DNA of 64,000 nucleotides from Brevundimonas diminuta. Lineage in GTDB: Bacteria > Pseudomonadota > Alphaproteobacteria > Caulobacterales > Caulobacteraceae. Both the position numbers and the translations under genes were made by a program. The DNA is taken from NCBI RefSeq assembly GCF_022654015.1, contig NZ_CP073063.1:2480001-2544000 (forward strand). The letters are read 5' to 3'. The notes beneath the pieces are model-generated. The model searched no databases, was not told where the DNA came from, and was given only the letters and a program-made list of their open reading frames with translations. Positions 1 through 10,022 of this stretch are shown one piece after another (within the stretch, counting starts at the first letter, position 1; every line of letters begins with the position of its first letter).

Positions 1-1
1 A

Positions 2-160
2 CCCCAGCGTCACCGATTCACGCCGGCCGTTGAAGCGGTAGTCGTACTTGAAGGCGATCCCGCCGGCGGGAGACACCAGAATGTAGAGACCGTCCCTGTC
101 GGTCATTTTGTAGGATTTTGATTTCCCACGGATATTTCGCAATGCGGCGTCCGTAAGCAT
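2..160 (-). CDS. Tyrosine-type site-specific integrase, P4 family, N-terminal fragment (runs off the window)
   Basis: The 53 visible codons from an ATG at 160 read MLTDAALRNIRG, then YKMTDRDGLYILVSP, then YRFNGRRESVTLG. This is the arm-type DNA-binding domain (DUF4102) that opens P4-like integrases: a short helix, a 'K.YK..D..GLYL.V' strand and a 'YR..GR....LG' hairpin. The catalytic R-H-R-Y domain would lie outside the window. The gene starts 290 bases past the 3' end of guaA and reads away from it. Enzymes of this family insert islands into 3' ends of tRNA genes and also into guaA, so the position marks a likely island edge. Seen: the domain signature and position. Inferred: that the island continues leftwards and that the integrase is intact. 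Confidence 0.85.
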   Translation of the reverse strand, partial: MLTDAALRNIRGKSKSYKMTDRDGLYILVSPAGGIAFKYDYRFNGRRESVTLG

Positions 161-173
161 GCCGTTTGACTCC

Positions 174-256
174 AAAAGACCGTCACCTGCTTTCGGGGTC
201 TTTCGGAGACATTTTCCTCAACCAAGTCAGTTGCTTGGTTCGAAAAAAGACCGTCA
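174..256. repeat. Pair of 12-bp direct repeats between integrase and guaA
   Basis: AAAAGACCGTCA occurs exactly at 174-185 and again at 245-256, a spacing of 71 bases. The repeats lie between the integrase start and guaA, so they could be arm-type integrase binding sites. The second copy also forms one arm of a terminator hairpin, so the first may instead be a decayed copy of that terminator end. Confidence 0.45.
220..240. repeat. Perfect 7-bp inverted repeat upstream of the integrase
   Basis: AACCAAG at 220-226 and CTTGGTT at 234-240 are perfect reverse complements separated by 7 bases. The site is 60-80 bases upstream of the integrase start, so it may be an operator or an excisionase/integrase site. 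No function can be assigned from sequence alone. Confidence 0.35.
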
Positions 257-280
257 GGCCGCCTTCAGCCCCCTGACGGT
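243..280 (-). terminator. Intrinsic terminator downstream of guaA
   Basis: ACCGTCAGG (250-258) and CCTGACGGT (272-280) form a perfect 9-bp stem with a 13-base loop. Read on the minus strand the hairpin is followed by six T residues (243-248), the normal form of a rho-independent terminator. It lies about 170 bases beyond the guaA stop, so the guaB-guaA operon transcript would end here, unless the integrase promoter lies inside it. Confidence 0.7.
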
Positions 281-449
281 ATGGAGCGGATTCCCGCCAG
301 GCAATGGCGGCGGGGACCGTCGGAGGGACCGACACAGCGGTTCGCAGCCCCTCGAAAGGTATCGAGAGACTGCGACAGCATTTTTCTTGTAAGTCAGTAT
401 TTTAGCGAGGAAATCGAAAGCGTTCTGGAAAGTTTCAGAAGGCCCCGAA

Positions 450-2012
450 TTATTCCCACTCGATCGTCCCGGGCGGCTTGGACGTCACGTCATAGACCAC
501 GCGGTTGACGCCGCGGACCTCGTTGATGATGCGGGTGGCGGTCTTGGAGAGGACGTCCCACGGGAACTGGTAGAAGTCGGCGGTCATGCCGTCGGTGGAG
601 GAGACGGCGCGCAGGGCCAGAACCTTTTCATAGGTGCGGGCGTCGCCCATGACGCCGACGGTCTTGACCGGCAGCAGCACGGCGAAGGCCTGCCAGATGT
701 CGTCATACAGGCCGGCCTTGCGGATTTCATCCAGATAGATGGCGTCGGCCTGTTGCAGGGTCTCGACTGCCTCGGGCGTGATCTCGCCGGGGATGCGGAT
801 GGCCAGGCCCGGTCCGGGGAACGGATGGCGGCCGACGAAGGCGTCGCTGAGCCCCAGTTCGCGACCCAGGGCGCGAACCTCGTCCTTGAACAGCTCGCGC
901 AGAGGCTCGACCAGTTTCAGCTTCATATAGTCGGGAAGGCCGCCGACGTTGTGGTGGCTCTTGATGACATGGGCCTTGCCGCTGGACGAGGAGACGCTCT
1001 CGATCACGTCCGGATAGAGGGTGCCCTGGGCCAGGAATTCGGCGCCCTCGATCTTGGCGGACTCGCGATCGAACACCTCGATGAACAGCCGGCCGATGGT
1101 CTTGCGCTTGGTTTCGGGATCGGAAATCCCGGCCAGTTCGCCCAGAAATTCCTTCGACGCATCAACATGCACCAGCGGGATGTTGTAGTGTTCTCGGAAC
1201 AGGGTCGTGACCTGGGTCGCCTCGTCCTTGCGAAGCAATCCGGTGTCGACGAAGACGCAGGTCAGCTGATCCCCGATGGCCTCATGGATCAGGACGGCGG
1301 CGACCGAGCTGTCGACACCGCCGGACAGGCCGCAGATCACCTTGGCGTCGCCGACCTGTTCGCGAATCTGGGCGATCTTCTCGTCGCGATAGGCGGCCAT
1401 GGTCCAGTCGCCCTTCAAGCCCGCGATGCCGTGGGTGAAGTTCTTCAGCATCTGGTGGCCGCGCGGGGTGTGCATCACCTCGGGGTGGAACTGCACGCCG
1501 TAAAAACGGCGGGCCTCATCGGCGATCACCGCATAGGGCGACCCTTCGGACGAGGCGACCACGTCGAAGCCTTGCGGAATGGCGACGATCTTGTCGCCGT
1601 GGCTCATCCACACCTCTTCGTTCTCGCCGACGGGGGCCAGGTCGGCCAGCAGGGGCGAGGCCTTCTGAACCGTGATCTCGGCGCGGCCGAACTCGCGGGT
1701 GTGGCCGCCCTCGACCTTGCCGCCCAGCTGCTCGCACATCGTCATCTCGCCGTAGCAGATGCCCAGAACCGGCACGCCGGCCTCGAACACGCCCTGCGGC
1801 GCGCGGGGACTGCCCTCTTCATGCACGCTCTCGGGACCGCCCGACAGGATGATGGCCGCCGGGTTCATGGCCGTCAGAGCGGTCTCGGCCTTCTGGAACG
1901 GATGGATCTCGCAATAGACGCTGGCCTCGCGCAGGCGCCGCGCGATCAGCTGCGTCACCTGGCTGCCGAAGTCGACGATGAGGACCTTTTGGTGGTCTTG
2001 CGGCGTGGTCAT
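450..2012 (-). CDS. guaA: GMP synthase (glutamine-hydrolysing)
   Basis: Converts XMP to GMP using ATP and glutamine, the last step of GMP synthesis. The 520-residue length is normal. Residues 9-200 form a class I glutamine amidotransferase domain with nucleophile Cys86 in GICYGEM and the FHPE His/Glu pair. An ATP pyrophosphatase domain follows with the P-loop GLSGGVDSS near residue 229, and the C-terminal dimerisation domain ends in the family-typical GTIEWE. The ATG at 2012 overlaps the stop of the nucleosidase gene by four bases (ATGA), so translation is probably coupled. It is the last gene of a minus-strand operon that begins with guaB. Its 3' end is a known integration target and an integrase lies just beyond it. 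Confidence 0.98.
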   Translation of the reverse strand: MTTPQDHQKVLIVDFGSQVTQLIARRLREASVYCEIHPFQKAETALTAMNPAAIILSGGPESVHEEGSPRAPQGVFEAGVPVLGICYGEMTMCEQLGGKVEGGHTREFGRAEITVQKASPLLADLAPVGENEEVWMSHGDKIVAIPQGFDVVASSEGSPYAVIADEARRFYGVQFHPEVMHTPRGHQMLKNFTHGIAGLKGDWTMAAYRDEKIAQIREQVGDAKVICGLSGGVDSSVAAVLIHEAIGDQLTCVFVDTGLLRKDEATQVTTLFREHYNIPLVHVDASKEFLGELAGISDPETKRKTIGRLFIEVFDRESAKIEGAEFLAQGTLYPDVIESVSSSSGKAHVIKSHHNVGGLPDYMKLKLVEPLRELFKDEVRALGRELGLSDAFVGRHPFPGPGLAIRIPGEITPEAVETLQQADAIYLDEIRKAGLYDDIWQAFAVLLPVKTVGVMGDARTYEKVLALRAVSSTDGMTADFYQFPWDVLSKTATRIINEVRGVNRVVYDVTSKPPGTIEWE

Positions 2013-2722
2013 GGCGTGATCGAATCCGGGGCAGGAGGATGGGCGGGGTCTTGGCCGGGCAAGGCCGATATTTCAAGGGCGGGACGCTTGAGAGCGGCGG
2101 GGCCGTCGGCCTCCAGCACGGCGATCAGGCGATCCAGGGCGACGGCCAGGTTCTCGTCCACATGATGCAGAGTCGAGGTCCAATCCTCCAACGCCTTCAA
2201 CTCGGCGCGGCCGTCCGACACGCCGCGCAGGGCGATCAGGGGCACACCGAAAGTCTGGGCGGCGCGGACCAGGGCCCAGGTCTCCATGTCCACCATCTCG
2301 GCGTCGATGCCGTCATAGGCGGCGCCGGACACGACGTTCGCACCCGTAGACAGGGTCGCCGTCGGCACGCCGGGGATCGGGCACGGCAAAGGCAGGACGG
2401 CGGGCTGGTCCAGCAAGGGGGTCACACCCTTCGGAAAACCGAGCGGGCTGGCGTCCATGTCGCGATAGGCGACGGACGAGGCCTGATAGACCGCCGCATG
2501 ATCCAGCACTCGCGATCCGCACGAGCCTAGCGATACGATCAGATCCGGCAGATCGCCCGCCGCCTCCAGCCGCGCCAGGGCGACGCCCAGGCTCACGGCG
2601 GCCTCGACCGGACCGACGCCGGTCATCAACGGCGCGATCCGGGCCTGGAGATGCGGCCCGTATTCGGCGGGCGCGGCCATGACGTAGAGCAGCGAGACCC
2701 CGCCATGCCGCGCCAGCTTCAT
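2009..2722 (-). CDS. 5'-methylthioadenosine/S-adenosylhomocysteine nucleosidase-family protein
   Basis: A 237-residue phosphorylase-superfamily protein. Visible family motifs are GVGPVEAA (substrate-loop type glycine motif), [14 protein letters not shown] with the ribose-binding Met-Glu, and GVSDG with the catalytic Asp. Such enzymes hydrolyse MTA or SAH to adenine and a thioribose or ribosyl-homocysteine. The proline-rich tail after about residue 215 is unusual. The gene overlaps both neighbours by four bases (ATGA), placing it firmly in the guaB-guaA operon. Another nucleoside could be the substrate, since the N-terminal acid region (AAPAEYG) deviates from the AMEEE of classical enzymes. 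Placement beside methyltransferase RsmB fits recycling of methylation by-products, but that is inference. Confidence 0.8.
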   Translation of the reverse strand: MKLARHGGVSLLYVMAAPAEYGPHLQARIAPLMTGVGPVEAAVSLGVALARLEAAGDLPDLIVSLGSCGSRVLDHAAVYQASSVAYRDMDASPLGFPKGVTPLLDQPAVLPLPCPIPGVPTATLSTGANVVSGAAYDGIDAEMVDMETWALVRAAQTFGVPLIALRGVSDGRAELKALEDWTSTLHHVDENLAVALDRLIAVLEADGPAALKRPALEISALPGQDPAHPPAPDSITP

Positions 2723-4020
2723 GCCGTACGCTCGTAGACGGCGGCGAAGAATCCGTCGGTGTCGGCCGAGGCCGGCGACAGGCGCAGGCGCGCCCCGGAC
2801 GCGAGCTCGGCGAACTTCGCCTGCGCCGCCTCGCTCAGTTGCGGCGCCGACAGGACATCGGTGACGGCGACCGGGCGGAACTCAGGATGTGAAGCCTCGA
2901 AAGCATCCACGCTGACCTCGTTCTCGCGCGCCAGCATCGAACAGGTGACATAGACCAGACGGCCGCCTGGCTTCACCAGCTTTGTCGCCTGGCTGAGAAT
3001 ACGCACCTGCAGGCCGTGCAGTTTTTCGACCTCCTCGGCCGTCAGACGCCAGGCGTCCTCGGGCCGACGACGCCAGGTGCCAGAGCCCGAACAGGGCGCA
3101 TCGACGAAGACCAGATCCGCCTGGCCGTTCAGGTCTTCCAGACCGCCGCCATTCTGACCGATCAGGACCAGATCCGCCTCGACGCCCGCGCGCTGCAGGC
3201 GAGGACGGATGTTCTCCAGCCGCTTGTTGACGACGTCGGAGGCGACCAGCTTGCCCTGCTTTTTCATTGCCTGGGCCAGACCCAGCGTCTTGCCGCCGCC
3301 GCCGGCGCAGTAATCCACCACCGTCATGCCGGGCTGCGCCCCAGCCAGCCAGCAGACGACCTGGCTGCCTTCGTCCTGGATTTCGAACCGGCCGGCCTTG
3401 AAGCCGTCCAGCGCCTGGATGTTGGGCGGAGGCTCCGACGGCACGCGCAGACCGACGGCCGACCAGGGCGTGCGCGAAACGTCCAGACCGGCGGCCTTCA
3501 GCTCGGCCTCGACCTCATCGACCGTGGCGGCCTCATCATTGACGCGCAGGTCGATGGGCGCGCGCGGCGCCATCAAGGCGTGGGCTTCCTCGGCCCAGCG
3601 GTCGCCGAAGGTCGCCTTGAAATCCTCGACCACGAACTCGGGCAGGCCGGCGGCGACCCAGCCCGGCAGTTCGCCCTGCCCCGCCGTGATGCGGCTGCGC
3701 TCCTGTTTGGACAGCGGACGCGGGCCATAGCCGTCGCCCGAATGCAGGGCCTCAATCTCTTCCAGCGACAGGCCGTCGATGGCGTGCAGCGAACCGATCA
3801 CCAGGGCTCGACCGTCTTCACGCCCGCCCATGATCCATGACAGGCGGCCACGCGCGCGCAGCACCTTATAGACCCGGTCGGCGATGGCGCGCCGGTCCTT
3901 GGATCCGGCGTAGCGGTTGGCCGTGCCCCAGGCCTTCATGACGGCCTCGGCCGGTTGGCGGCCCTGGGCGATGGAGTCCAGGACAGAGGCGGCGGCGGCG
4001 AGGCGAGCGGCTGGGGTCAA
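2719..4020 (-). CDS. RsmB/NOP-family RNA (cytosine-5) methyltransferase
   Basis: A 433-residue SAM-dependent rRNA m5C methyltransferase of the Sun/RsmB group. An N-terminal NusB-like/RNA-binding region precedes the Rossmann domain. The SAM-binding CAGGGGKTL, the DAPCSGSGTWRR motif IV with one of the two conserved cysteines, and the catalytic cysteine in VYVTCSML are all present. The likely target is the small-subunit rRNA, by analogy with E. coli RsmB (C967). Whether it is RsmB or a related NSUN-type paralogue cannot be settled from motifs. It starts nine bases after the MAPEG gene and overlaps the nucleosidase start by four bases, so it is co-transcribed with guaB and guaA. Confidence 0.88.
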   Translation of the reverse strand: MTPAARLAAAASVLDSIAQGRQPAEAVMKAWGTANRYAGSKDRRAIADRVYKVLRARGRLSWIMGGREDGRALVIGSLHAIDGLSLEEIEALHSGDGYGPRPLSKQERSRITAGQGELPGWVAAGLPEFVVEDFKATFGDRWAEEAHALMAPRAPIDLRVNDEAATVDEVEAELKAAGLDVSRTPWSAVGLRVPSEPPPNIQALDGFKAGRFEIQDEGSQVVCWLAGAQPGMTVVDYCAGGGGKTLGLAQAMKKQGKLVASDVVNKRLENIRPRLQRAGVEADLVLIGQNGGGLEDLNGQADLVFVDAPCSGSGTWRRRPEDAWRLTAEEVEKLHGLQVRILSQATKLVKPGGRLVYVTCSMLARENEVSVDAFEASHPEFRPVAVTDVLSAPQLSEAAQAKFAELASGARLRLSPASADTDGFFAAVYERTA

Positions 4021-4029
4021 TTCAGGCTT

Positions 4030-4425
4030 TCAAACGAAGAACAGGGACGCCAGGACCATGACCAGTCCCGCAAGCGAGACCACCCAGACCAGCGACCGGA
4101 CATAGGGAACGCCGAAGGCGTAAAGCGGCACATAGACCACCCGCCCCCAGAAATAGAGCGCCGCGCCCCACACCGTAAGCGCGCTGGACGCGCCGATGAC
4201 ATGGGCGATCAGCACCGCGCCGATGAATAGCGGCAAAGTCTCGTACAGATTGGCCTCGGCGCGTTCGAGACGGCCGGTCAGCGGATTCTTCGCCTCCGGC
4301 GTCTCGTCGCGCGGACCCGCATTCCATTTCGACCCGAACTCGGCCGTCCGCGCCCCGGCGGGCAGGAAGATCTGAACCAGGGCCAGGATCAGCGTCAGGG
4401 CCAGATAGGTGAGTTCGGTCGTCAT
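4030..4425 (-). CDS. MAPEG-family membrane protein
   Basis: 131 residues with four hydrophobic segments (about 5-22, 65-82, 85-105 and 112-130). The sequence around RLERAEANLYETLPLF matches the MAPEG signature (membrane-associated proteins in eicosanoid and glutathione metabolism), where the R..RA..N..E motif lies on helix 1-2. Bacterial members are inner-membrane proteins of mostly unknown role; some bind glutathione. It starts six bases after the guaB stop and ends nine bases before the methyltransferase start, so it is a middle gene of the operon with no obvious link to GMP synthesis. Confidence 0.85.
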   Translation of the reverse strand: MTTELTYLALTLILALVQIFLPAGARTAEFGSKWNAGPRDETPEAKNPLTGRLERAEANLYETLPLFIGAVLIAHVIGASSALTVWGAALYFWGRVVYVPLYAFGVPYVRSLVWVVSLAGLVMVLASLFFV

Positions 4426-4431
4426 GGTCGC

Positions 4432-5955
<1,524 letters not shown>

Positions 5956-6016
5956 TTATAGGCCCGATAGATTTTATTGCTTTGCAACCCGCAGGGCCGC
6001 TCACCATTCTCTCCGC

Positions 6017-6562
6017 ATGGTCGGCGTCATCCTCAGCACCGCGCGCAAACTGGCTCTTAAGATCGCCAGCTATGGCGTCATGCACCTGATCGTCGCCATT
6101 CTGGTCGCCTTCGCCATCACCCGCGACTGGCGCATCGCCCTGGCCGTCGGCATGGTCGAGCCGATCTTTCAGACCATCGCCTACACCGTCCACGACCGCG
6201 TCTGGCACAAGGTCGAACGGCGTCGCATGGCCTCCAATATCGAGGAGGCGACCGAGGCCTTCACCGCCCGCCTCGACATCATGTCGCCCGAGGAACAGCG
6301 CCGCTCGCACGATGCCCATCGCGGCCACAGCCACGCCCTGCCCCGGTCGTTCAAACAGATCGCGCTGAAGACCGTTACCTATGGCGTCATGCACTTCGCC
6401 GTGGCGGTCGCCGTCGCCTACGCCCTGACCAACGACATCCGCACGGCGCTGACCATCGGCATGGTCGAGCCTCTGGTGCAGACGCTCTTCTTCACCCTGC
6501 ACGACCGCATCTGGTCTCGCATGGAGGACCGTAGGGCCCGCGCAAGCGCAGCCGCCGCCTGA
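6017..6562 (+). CDS. Tandem DUF2061 membrane protein
   Basis: 181 residues made of two copies of the DUF2061 unit, at about residues 8-66 and 114-172. Each copy has K..(S/T)YGVMH, two hydrophobic helices, a (I/L)A(L/V)(A/T)(V/I)GMVEP turn and an HDR(V/I)W end. Most DUF2061 proteins have a single unit, so this is an internal duplication joined by a charged linker with a His-rich patch (HDAHRGHSH). Four membrane helices are expected. The function of the family is unknown. It is divergent from guaB and convergent with rlmE, whose stop lies four bases away. Confidence 0.8.
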   Translation: MVGVILSTARKLALKIASYGVMHLIVAILVAFAITRDWRIALAVGMVEPIFQTIAYTVHDRVWHKVERRRMASNIEEATEAFTARLDIMSPEEQRRSHDAHRGHSHALPRSFKQIALKTVTYGVMHFAVAVAVAYALTNDIRTALTIGMVEPLVQTLFFTLHDRIWSRMEDRRARASAAAA

Positions 6563-6566
6563 CGCG

Positions 6567-7277
6567 TCAGCGCTTGTTCAGCGCGACCAGAAACACCTCG
6601 GCGCTGTCCTTACGGCTCGACGCCGGCTTGACGTATTTCACCGTCTCGAATTCTTCGCGCAGCCGCGCCAGAACCCCGCCGGCGTCCCCGCCCTGGAAGT
6701 TCTTCGAGACGAAGTTTCCGCCGGGCCGCAGCGTGCGAATGGCGAAGTCGGCGGCGATCTCGATCAGGGCGATGATCTTCAAATGGTCCGTCTGCCGATG
6801 CCCGACCGTATTGTGCGCCATGTCCGACAGCACCAGGTCCGGCGCCCCGCCGATGGCGTCGATCAGCTGCTGGTCTACGCCCGGATGGGTGAAGTCGGCC
6901 TGAAGCAGGGTCGCGCCTGGGATCGGCGCGATCATCAGCAGGTCCACCCCCGCCACCGCGCCCGCACCCCGGTTCAGGGCCACCTGGACCCAGCCGCCCG
7001 GCGCCGCGCCCAGGTCGATGACCTTTGACCCGCGCTTGATCAGCCGGAACTTGTCGTCGATCTCGATCAGCTTGAAGGCCGCGCGCGAGCGCCAGCCCTC
7101 GGCCCGCGCCTTTTCGGACCATTTGTCCGACAGCTGGCGTTTGATCCATTGCTGGCTCGACATCGACTTGGTGTCGGCCGTCTTAATCTTGGTGCCCATG
7201 CCGCGTCCGGCGGCGGTCCCGCCGGTGGGCGGTTTCACCATCCGGCGGCGCTCTTGGGGCTTTTCGTCTTCGCTCAT
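6567..7277 (-). CDS. rlmE: 23S rRNA 2'-O-ribose U2552 methyltransferase (FtsJ family)
   Basis: 236 residues from the ATG at 7277. Starts further upstream run antisense to the cyclophilin gene and were rejected. A basic N-terminal extension (about 35 residues) precedes the core: SKSMSSQQW-type RNA-contact helix, SAM site DLGAAPGGW, catalytic Asp in SDMAHN and Lys in FVSKNFQGG. This corresponds to the K-D-K-E tetrad of RlmE, which modifies U2552 of the peptidyl-transferase A loop at a late step of 50S assembly. The usual proline of the SDMAPN motif is His here. The gene is divergent from the cyclophilin gene, 72 bases away. Confidence 0.93.
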   Translation of the reverse strand: MSEDEKPQERRRMVKPPTGGTAAGRGMGTKIKTADTKSMSSQQWIKRQLSDKWSEKARAEGWRSRAAFKLIEIDDKFRLIKRGSKVIDLGAAPGGWVQVALNRGAGAVAGVDLLMIAPIPGATLLQADFTHPGVDQQLIDAIGGAPDLVLSDMAHNTVGHRQTDHLKIIALIEIAADFAIRTLRPGGNFVSKNFQGGDAGGVLARLREEFETVKYVKPASSRKDSAEVFLVALNKR

Positions 7278-7349
7278 CGTTCCCACATAGCCCCGACCGG
7301 CGTTGCGGGCTATGTCCCGCCTCAAATCAACCCAAAGAGGACGACCGAC

Positions 7350-7811
7350 ATGGCCGACACCCTGACCTTCACCCTGGACACCGGCGACGGCGAAGCCCGC
7401 GACGTGGTCATCAAGCTGCGCCCCGACCTGGCCCCCGGCCACGTCGAACGCATCACCGAACTGGCCAAGGAAGGCTTCTACGACGGCGTGGTCTTCCACC
7501 GCGTGATCCCGGGCTTCATGGCCCAGGGCGGCGATCCGACCGGCACCGGCACCTCGGGCTCCAAGAAGCCGAACCTGAAGGCCGAATTCTCGGCCGAGCC
7601 GCACGTGCGCGGCGTCTGCTCGATGGCCCGCACCTCGGACCCCAACAGCGCCAACTCGCAGTTCTTCATCGTCTTCGACGACGCCACCTTCCTGGACCGC
7701 CAGTACACCGTCTGGGGCCAGGTCGAGTCGGGCATGGAACACGTCGACGCCCTGCCCAAGGGCGAGCCGCCGCGCAGCCCCGGCAAGATCGTCAAGGCGA
7801 CGGTCAACTAA
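7350..7811 (+). CDS. Cytoplasmic cyclophilin-type peptidyl-prolyl isomerase
   Basis: 153 residues from the ATG at 7350, preceded by AAAGAGG nine bases upstream. No signal peptide. Cyclophilin motifs are FHRVIPGFMAQGGD (with catalytic Arg), GSKKPNLKAEF, NSANSQFFI and VWGQVESGM. It catalyses proline cis/trans isomerisation in newly made cytoplasmic proteins. The two other cyclophilins in this window (near 49 kb and 50 kb) have signal peptides and long insertions, so this one is the plain cytoplasmic form. It stands alone between rlmE and the polysaccharide genes. Confidence 0.95.
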   Translation: MADTLTFTLDTGDGEARDVVIKLRPDLAPGHVERITELAKEGFYDGVVFHRVIPGFMAQGGDPTGTGTSGSKKPNLKAEFSAEPHVRGVCSMARTSDPNSANSQFFIVFDDATFLDRQYTVWGQVESGMEHVDALPKGEPPRSPGKIVKATVN

Positions 7812-7879
7812 GCACGCAATCTTGACGTTTCTCGATGATGGCTTTCAGTTGCAACGCTGAGCCATCGTCGGGGGACGAC

Positions 7880-8977
7880 ATGCGCATTCTTCTGGTCATC
7901 GAGCCGTCCGGCGGCGGCTCGGGGCGTCATGTGGTCGATCTGGCCCGCGCCCTGATCGGAAGCGGCCATCAGGTGTCCCTGATCTGGTCGCCGCACCGCG
8001 CAGAGCCTTGGTTCGAGGCCGCGGTCGCCGCCCTTCCCCTCCACGCCAATGAACGACTGTCGATGCGACGCAGCGTCGGACCGTGGGACGTCGCCGCCCT
8101 CCACACCTTGGACCGCCTGATCGCCCGCCTCGGCCCGTTCGAGATCGTTCACGGCCACAGCGCCAAGGCCGGCGCCCTGGTCCGCCTCGCCCACGCGCCC
8201 GGCGCCGCCAGGATCTACACCCCTCACGCCCTGCCGATGATGGGCCCGGCCAGTCTGACGACGATCATCGCCGGCGCGGCCGAGGCGCTGTTGGCCCGTT
8301 TCGGCGACGCGATCATCGCTGTCTCCGAGGAAGAGGCCGCCGTCGCCCGTCGCTGGAGGCTTGGCGGACACCGCTTGCACGTCGTCCTCAACGGCCTGTC
8401 CGCGCCGCCCACCAACAATCGTTTCGAAGCCCGCCAGGCCCTCGGCGTCCCCGACAACACTCTGGTCGTCGGCTTCGTCGGCCGGCTTTGCGCTCAGAAA
8501 GACCCCGTTCGGTTCGCCCAGGCCGTCCGCCGAGCGAACGCCATCGATCCGCGCATCACCGGCGTCATGATCGGCGATGGCGATCTGGCCCCGTCGGTCA
8601 GGACCGCTGGCGGCGACGCCCTTCGTCTGCTGGGCGCACGCGACGCCGGGCCGTTGATGGCGGGCTTCGATCTGTTCGCCATGACCAGCCGTTACGAGGC
8701 CGATTCCTACGCCATGATCGAGGCGGCCGCCTTGGGCCTGCCGATCGTCTGCACCGACGTCGGCGGGATCGGGCGTCTGATCCACGCCGCCGCGCGCATC
8801 GACCGTCTGCCCGTCGATGCCTCGCCCGATCATCTGGCCGAGGCGATGCGCGCCGCGCTGGTCAGCCGCGTCGTTCCCCTGCCGATTGCGTCGGGCCTGC
8901 TGTCCGCCTCACGCATGGCCGACCAGACCGTCCAAATCTACCGCGACGCCTTCGCCCGCGGACGCCTGGGTGGCTGA
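7880..8977 (+). CDS. GT4-type glycosyltransferase (polysaccharide cluster)
   Basis: 365 residues. The ATG at 7880 after GGGGGACG was chosen because MRILLVIEPSGGGSGRHV is the classical GT-B opening. The C-terminal half holds VGFVGRL..QKDP and the E-x7-E nucleotide-sugar motif in YEADSYAMIEAAALG. It transfers a sugar from a nucleotide donor to a lipid-linked glycan on the cytoplasmic face of the inner membrane. The next gene starts inside its last codons, so the two are coupled. Donor and acceptor cannot be read from sequence. It is the first gene of the plus-strand arm of the glycan cluster. Confidence 0.88.
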   Translation: MRILLVIEPSGGGSGRHVVDLARALIGSGHQVSLIWSPHRAEPWFEAAVAALPLHANERLSMRRSVGPWDVAALHTLDRLIARLGPFEIVHGHSAKAGALVRLAHAPGAARIYTPHALPMMGPASLTTIIAGAAEALLARFGDAIIAVSEEEAAVARRWRLGGHRLHVVLNGLSAPPTNNRFEARQALGVPDNTLVVGFVGRLCAQKDPVRFAQAVRRANAIDPRITGVMIGDGDLAPSVRTAGGDALRLLGARDAGPLMAGFDLFAMTSRYEADSYAMIEAAALGLPIVCTDVGGIGRLIHAAARIDRLPVDASPDHLAEAMRAALVSRVVPLPIASGLLSASRMADQTVQIYRDAFARGRLGG

Positions 8978-10022
8978 GCCCATCTTCATCAACGGCCGAT
9001 TCCTGACCCAGCCGATGAGCGGGGTTCAGCGCTATGCGCGTCAGATCGTCCGCGCCCTCGATCAGCGTCCCGGCGCCGGCGACCGTTACGTCCTGCTGAC
9101 GCCCCCCGGCGCCGAGAACCTGAACCTGCTCAACATCCCGACCCGCACGATCGGGCGCACTGGCGGCCATCTTTGGGAACAGACCGCCCTGGCCTGGACC
9201 GCGCGCCACGGCCGCCTGCTGTCGTTAGGCGGTTCGGGCCCGGTGCTGCACCGGCGGCACATCGCCGTCATCCACGACGCCGCCGTCTTTCGTCATCCCG
9301 AGCATTTCCGAACCGGCTACGCCGCCTTTCACCGCACCCTGAACAGGATCCTGGCGCAACGGGCGCGGCTGGCGACCGTCTCTGCGTTTTCCCGGCGCGA
9401 GCTGGCCTCGGTCCTGAACCTGTCGTGCGACAGCATCGCTGTCGCCCCGAACAGCGCCGACCATCTTCGCATCGTCACGCCAGACCCTGCCGTCGTTGCA
9501 CGCCTCGATCTGACGACCCGCCCCTACTTCGTGGCCCTGGGTAATCTGACGCCGAACAAGAACCTCCCCGTCGTCATCCGCGCCCTTTCCCGTCTTGCGG
9601 ACCCTGCCGTCCGGCTGGTCCTCATCGGCGACCGCCCCGCCGTTTTCGACCGTTCCGCCTTTCCGGCCGACCCGCGCCTGATCTTCGCCGGCCGTCGCTC
9701 GGACGCAGAGATCGCCGCCCTGCTCGGCGGCGCGCAGGCGCTTGTCTTTCCCAGCCTCTATGAAGGGTTCGGCATTCCGCCGCTGGAGGCGATGACCCTC
9801 GGCCGTCCGGTCATCGCCTCCGACATCCCCGCCACGCGCGAGGTCTGCGCCGACGCCGCCCTCTATTTCGATCCTGCCGACGACGCAGCCCTGGCCGCCC
9901 ATATGTCGGAGTTGTTCAGCCGACCGGATGTCGCCCGTCGCGACGCCGGCCTTCGCCGCGCCGATCGTTACGCCTGGTCCCGCTCGGCCGAAATCATCGA
10001 AGACCTTCTGCTCAGCACCTGA
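8970..10022 (+). CDS. GT4-type glycosyltransferase, GTG start, overlapping both neighbours
   Basis: 350 residues from a GTG at 8970. Frame-open sequence further upstream lies inside the previous gene and reads as low-complexity shadow, so the GTG overlapping that stop by eight bases is the best start. FINGRFLTQPMSGVQRYAR is typical of the 'glycosyltransferase family 1/4, mannosyl/rhamnosyl' type. VALGNLTPNKNL and YEGFGIPPLEAMTLGRPVIASD give the donor-binding half with the E-x7-E pair. Its last 55 bases overlap, tail to tail, the coding end of the minus-strand glycosyltransferase. Confidence 0.88.
   Translation: MAEPIFINGRFLTQPMSGVQRYARQIVRALDQRPGAGDRYVLLTPPGAENLNLLNIPTRTIGRTGGHLWEQTALAWTARHGRLLSLGGSGPVLHRRHIAVIHDAAVFRHPEHFRTGYAAFHRTLNRILAQRARLATVSAFSRRELASVLNLSCDSIAVAPNSADHLRIVTPDPAVVARLDLTTRPYFVALGNLTPNKNLPVVIRALSRLADPAVRLVLIGDRPAVFDRSAFPADPRLIFAGRRSDAEIAALLGGAQALVFPSLYEGFGIPPLEAMTLGRPVIASDIPATREVCADAALYFDPADDAALAAHMSELFSRPDVARRDAGLRRADRYAWSRSAEIIEDLLLST

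Noticed and set aside
753..2165. Long open frame antisense to guaA
   Set aside because: It covers guaA on the opposite strand, has no domain-like pattern and is rich in Gly, Asp and His as expected from reading GC-rich DNA backwards.
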